Assembly (NCBI GenBank): GCA_029051445.1
Contig: JAIDKP010000171.1
Coordinates: forward strand, 1 to 8,619
Length of the DNA stretch: 8,619 bases
Origin: Muribaculaceae bacterium
GTDB taxonomy: Bacteria; Bacteroidota; Bacteroidia; Bacteroidales; Muribaculaceae
Direction of reading: 5' to 3'
Of the stretch, positions 6,446 through 8,619 are shown piece by piece (within the stretch, counting starts at the first letter, position 1; the number at the start of each line of letters is the position of its first letter). Below the pieces are notes generated by a model, which did not search any database, was not told the DNA's origin, and saw nothing but the letters and a program-made list of their open reading frames with translations. A program made the translations under genes and the position numbers.

Positions 6446-7252
6446 ATGAAAATATCAAATGCATCTAGGGAAGCTTTTATAACATACATAATAGGTGAAG
6501 AGAATGGAGGATTATGGAAATCTCGGACAGGAAAACAGCTTGTGAGTTTATTCCAAACATTGGGCTTTAGAGATGACACATATGACGAAGCAAATGGAGG
6601 CCTTCCCAAATTGGGTAGATCAGAACTAAACACATCTAAGAAGAACTATGTAAAAGATAGACTTAAAAAGATAACAGGGGATAATCTCAAGAAACTAATA
6701 GAAGTTTTAATAACAGAATCTTCTGATCCTGCTGCAGCTGTAAGCCAAATAAATGCTGTGCTAGTAATGGATAATATCGGATTAACAATTGATGACAATG
6801 GTATTAATTGGATTGGTATAGACATTGTTCAAAAAATTGAGAATGAAGTAGCATTTCGAAATAATGAGAACAAAGTTCTAAATGCTATAAACAATGCCAA
6901 AGTGTCTATTTTAGTTGCGATGGCATGGTTTACCAATGAAAAAATTAAAGAGGCATTGCAGCAAAAACGGATGGAGGGACTTCGCATTGAAATCGTAATC
7001 TTTAAAGATGGAGTTAATGGGGCTCATGGTGTTGATTTATCGGAATTTGATTGTGTGGAAATAAGAGGTACTAGAGGTGGTATAATGCATAATAAGTTTT
7101 GTGTTATAGATAACCAAAGAGTTCTTACCGGAAGTTACAACTGGACTACTAATGCAGAATCAAGGAATGATGAGAATGTCCTTTTAACAAGCGATAACGA
7201 TATGGCTACTAAGTATTCTATAGAGTTCCGAAGATTAAAGCCCCTGATATAA
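6446..7252 (+). CDS. Phospholipase D-like (single HKD motif) protein with unassigned N-terminal domain
   Basis: This 268-residue, AT-rich gene has no signal peptide or membrane segment. The C-terminal half (~140-262) is a PLD-superfamily domain. It opens with NAKVSILVAMAWFTNEKIKEAL (~150-171). The HKD motif H215-N-K217-x4-D222 (MHNKFCVID) is intact, followed by TGSYNWT (228-234) and NDENVLL (241-247). A single HKD motif means the enzyme would work as a dimer, as in Nuc- or BfiI-type nucleases; many small cytosolic members are nucleases. Residues 1-120 form a separate, mostly helical domain that I cannot assign. Its layout (GRSELNTSKKNYVKDRL, then LKKLIEVLI, then an INAVLVMDNIGLTID segment) recalls sensor-like N-terminal domains of abortive-infection proteins, but this is only an impression. 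The integrase begins 3 nt after its stop, so they are probably co-transcribed. A defence, nuclease or element-processing role is possible; function unknown. Confidence 0.8.
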   Translation: MKISNASREAFITYIIGEENGGLWKSRTGKQLVSLFQTLGFRDDTYDEANGGLPKLGRSELNTSKKNYVKDRLKKITGDNLKKLIEVLITESSDPAAAVSQINAVLVMDNIGLTIDDNGINWIGIDIVQKIENEVAFRNNENKVLNAINNAKVSILVAMAWFTNEKIKEALQQKRMEGLRIEIVIFKDGVNGAHGVDLSEFDCVEIRGTRGGIMHNKFCVIDNQRVLTGSYNWTTNAESRNDENVLLTSDNDMATKYSIEFRRLKPLI

Positions 7253-7255
7253 TTT

Positions 7256-8545
7256 ATGAATCTTAAACGAAATATCACCTTTCAGCTTGAGTCGCGCAAG
7301 AAAGCGGGGCAGCCGATAACTGAAAACGTACCCATCAGGATGAGGGTTGTTTTCAGCGGTAAACGTATCGAATTTACAACAGGCTATCGAATTGACGTTG
7401 CCAAATGGGACAGCGAGAAACAGCGAGTAAAGAATTCGTGCACTAATAAGCTCAAACAATCGGCAAGTGAGATCAATGCTGAATTGAATCGATTTGATGC
7501 CATTATTCAGGACATCTTTAAAGAGTACGAGCTTCAAGGAACAATGCCTACCGTTGATGATGTGAAACAGCTTTTTAATTCTCGGATTGCCTTGAAGCAA
7601 GATGAAGAGCCGCAGGAAGAGATAGCTGTACCTCAAAAATCATTCTGGGAAATATACGATGAATTTACAAAAGAGTGTGGTAGACTGAACGACTGGACAC
7701 CGGCGACCTTCGGAAAATTTAATGCTCTTAAGAACCATCTCTTGAAATTCAAGAAACTAAACTCTTTTGAATACCTCACGGAGAAGGGTCTTAATGACCT
7801 CGTTGATTTCTTCCGTAATAAATGTAATATGCTTAATAGTACTATTGGGAAACAGCTTGGTTATCTCAAATGGTTCTTGAAGTGGGCTGCTAATAAAGGC
7901 TACCACACAAATATGGCTTATGCCGCATTCAGTCCAAAATTAAAGAATACGCAGGCAAAAGTAATTTTTCTGAATGATGAGGAATTAGATAAAATCAAGT
8001 CTTTTCAGATACCGGAAACAAAGCAGTATCTTGAAAGAGTCCGTGATGTCCTGATATTTTGCTGCTACACCGGATTGCGTTACTCCGATGTCGCAAACCT
8101 CAGGCGAAGCGATGTCAAGGAAAATCACATCGAGGTGACCACTGTCAAGACAGCCGATAGCCTTATTATTGAGTTGAATCGCCATAGCAGAGCAATCCTC
8201 GAAAAATACAAAGATGTAGCCTTTGAAGGCGACAAGGTCCTTCCAGTCATAAGTAATCAGAAAATGAATGATTATATCAAGGAACTTGGAAAACTCGCAG
8301 GAATAGATACTAAAATCCGAATCACACAGTATAAGGGACACGATAGGATAGATACCATATATCCTAAGTATGAACTTCTTTGCACACATACAGGACGAAA
8401 AACCTTTATCTGTAAGGCTCTTTCATTAGGAATACCGCCAAACGTAGTAATGAAATGGACGGGGCACAGTGATTACAAGGCAATGAAGCCTTATATCGAC
8501 ATTGCCGACAGCATCAAAGTTAATGCAATGAGTCGTTTCGATTGA
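7256..8545 (+). CDS. Tyrosine recombinase / integrase of a Bacteroidetes integrative element
   Basis: This 429-residue site-specific recombinase is complete. An N-terminal arm-type DNA-binding domain (~1-110) contains IRMRVVFSGKRIEFTTGYRI and KWDSEKQRV. A core-binding SAM-like helical domain (~127-225) includes FWEIYDEFTKE. The catalytic domain (~235-429) has every expected active-site residue: R275 (YTGLRYSD), K298 (TVKTAD), H378 and R381 (THTGRKTF), H404 (WTGHSDY) and the nucleophile Y413 (KPYID). It should therefore be active in cutting and rejoining the att cores, covalently linking DNA through Y413. It starts 3 nt after the HKD protein without its own evident promoter. Its reading direction is away from the putative att core at 6277-6290. 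It is less AT-rich than the preceding gene, so the two may have different histories. Family is firm; the exact element family is not assigned. Confidence 0.93.
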   Translation: MNLKRNITFQLESRKKAGQPITENVPIRMRVVFSGKRIEFTTGYRIDVAKWDSEKQRVKNSCTNKLKQSASEINAELNRFDAIIQDIFKEYELQGTMPTVDDVKQLFNSRIALKQDEEPQEEIAVPQKSFWEIYDEFTKECGRLNDWTPATFGKFNALKNHLLKFKKLNSFEYLTEKGLNDLVDFFRNKCNMLNSTIGKQLGYLKWFLKWAANKGYHTNMAYAAFSPKLKNTQAKVIFLNDEELDKIKSFQIPETKQYLERVRDVLIFCCYTGLRYSDVANLRRSDVKENHIEVTTVKTADSLIIELNRHSRAILEKYKDVAFEGDKVLPVISNQKMNDYIKELGKLAGIDTKIRITQYKGHDRIDTIYPKYELLCTHTGRKTFICKALSLGIPPNVVMKWTGHSDYKAMKPYIDIADSIKVNAMSRFD

Positions 8546-8584
8546 TTCCCTGTGCGTTATAGATGTATTATGAGATTTTTTTGT

Positions 8585-8592
8585 TAATTTTG
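8585..8592 (+). promoter_or_regulatory. Possible -7 promoter element before a gene running off the right edge
   Basis: TAATTTTG matches the Bacteroidetes -7 consensus TAnnTTTG and is followed by C as often seen. No TTTG is found about 20 nt upstream, so only half the promoter is supported. Transcription would start near 8599, almost on top of the ATG at 8597. Either the mRNA is leaderless or the true start codon lies beyond the window. Confidence 0.35.
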
Positions 8593-8596
8593 CCAT

Positions 8597-8619
8597 ATGA
8601 ACGAAAATACCCCTATACC
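8597..8619 (+). CDS. Possible start of a further gene (M-N-E-N-T-P-I, truncated by the window edge)
   Basis: An ATG at 8597 opens a frame with no stop before the window ends. Only seven residues are visible, so no family can be named. It is on the same strand as the integrase, 51 nt after its stop, and has a candidate -7 box just upstream. The start codon is uncertain because the predicted transcription start lies within it. Confidence 0.3.

Larger units (their letters stand above)
6277..8619. mobile_element. Left end of an integrative element (att core, HKD-family protein, tyrosine integrase), right end outside the window
   Basis: The segment begins at a tRNA-Ser 3'-end fragment and contains a complete tyrosine integrase. 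Base composition changes to clearly AT-rich at about 6290, unlike the chromosomal genes at 1-4926. The gene order att core, cargo gene, integrase is typical of the integrase-proximal end of an island or integrative element. A full tRNA-Ser gene with a second copy of the core is expected at the far end, beyond 8619. No transfer, relaxase or phage structural genes are visible here, so the element type cannot be stated. Confidence 0.62.

Overview
The window looks like chromosomal DNA of a Bacteroidales gut bacterium (Bacteroidaceae- or Muribaculaceae-like; the genus cannot be fixed from the sequence). The reasons are the paralogous Gfo/Idh/MocA oxidoreductases beside a HEAT-repeat/DUF1080 protein, weak or absent Shine-Dalgarno sequences, a promoter of the Bacteroidetes TTTG / TAnnTTTG type, and a tyrosine integrase with the N-terminal arm-binding domain typical of Bacteroidetes mobile elements.

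Region 1 (1-4926, + strand, moderately GC-rich) is one operon-like run. It holds the 3' end of a Gfo/Idh/MocA oxidoreductase, a 1112-residue exported protein with a HEAT-like helical repeat region and two C-terminal DUF1080-type jelly rolls (3-keto-disaccharide hydrolase family), and a cytosolic Gfo/Idh/MocA oxidoreductase. The gaps are 47 and 16 nt with no terminator. Together they fit an oxidative carbohydrate pathway in which a sugar is oxidised to a 3-keto form, cleaved by a DUF1080 enzyme, and reduced or processed further by dehydrogenases.

Region 2 (4948-5810, - strand) is a convergent two-gene operon. It encodes a Gdx/SugE-type SMR transporter (probably guanidinium export), followed by a NimA-like flavin-binding protein of the pyridoxamine-phosphate-oxidase fold. 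The two share one base (TAATG), which suggests translational coupling. Just upstream of gdx lies a decayed IS982-like insertion sequence, of which only the terminal region and the first ~20 transposase codons are recognisable.

Region 3 (about 6200-8619) appears to be the left end of an integrative element. A strong hairpin terminator reading leftward is followed by a 14-bp stretch that reads, on the minus strand, as the 3' end of a tRNA-Ser gene without the rest of the tRNA. This is what remains at the distal junction when an element integrates into the 3' end of a tRNA gene. To its right the DNA is AT-rich. It carries a well-formed promoter with overlapping GGGTGTA tandem repeats, a single-HKD phospholipase-D-like protein with an unassigned N-terminal domain, and, 3 nt later, a complete tyrosine integrase. 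The element runs off the right edge, where another gene may begin. The HKD protein, wedged between att site and integrase and probably co-transcribed with the integrase, is the best candidate here for something undescribed.
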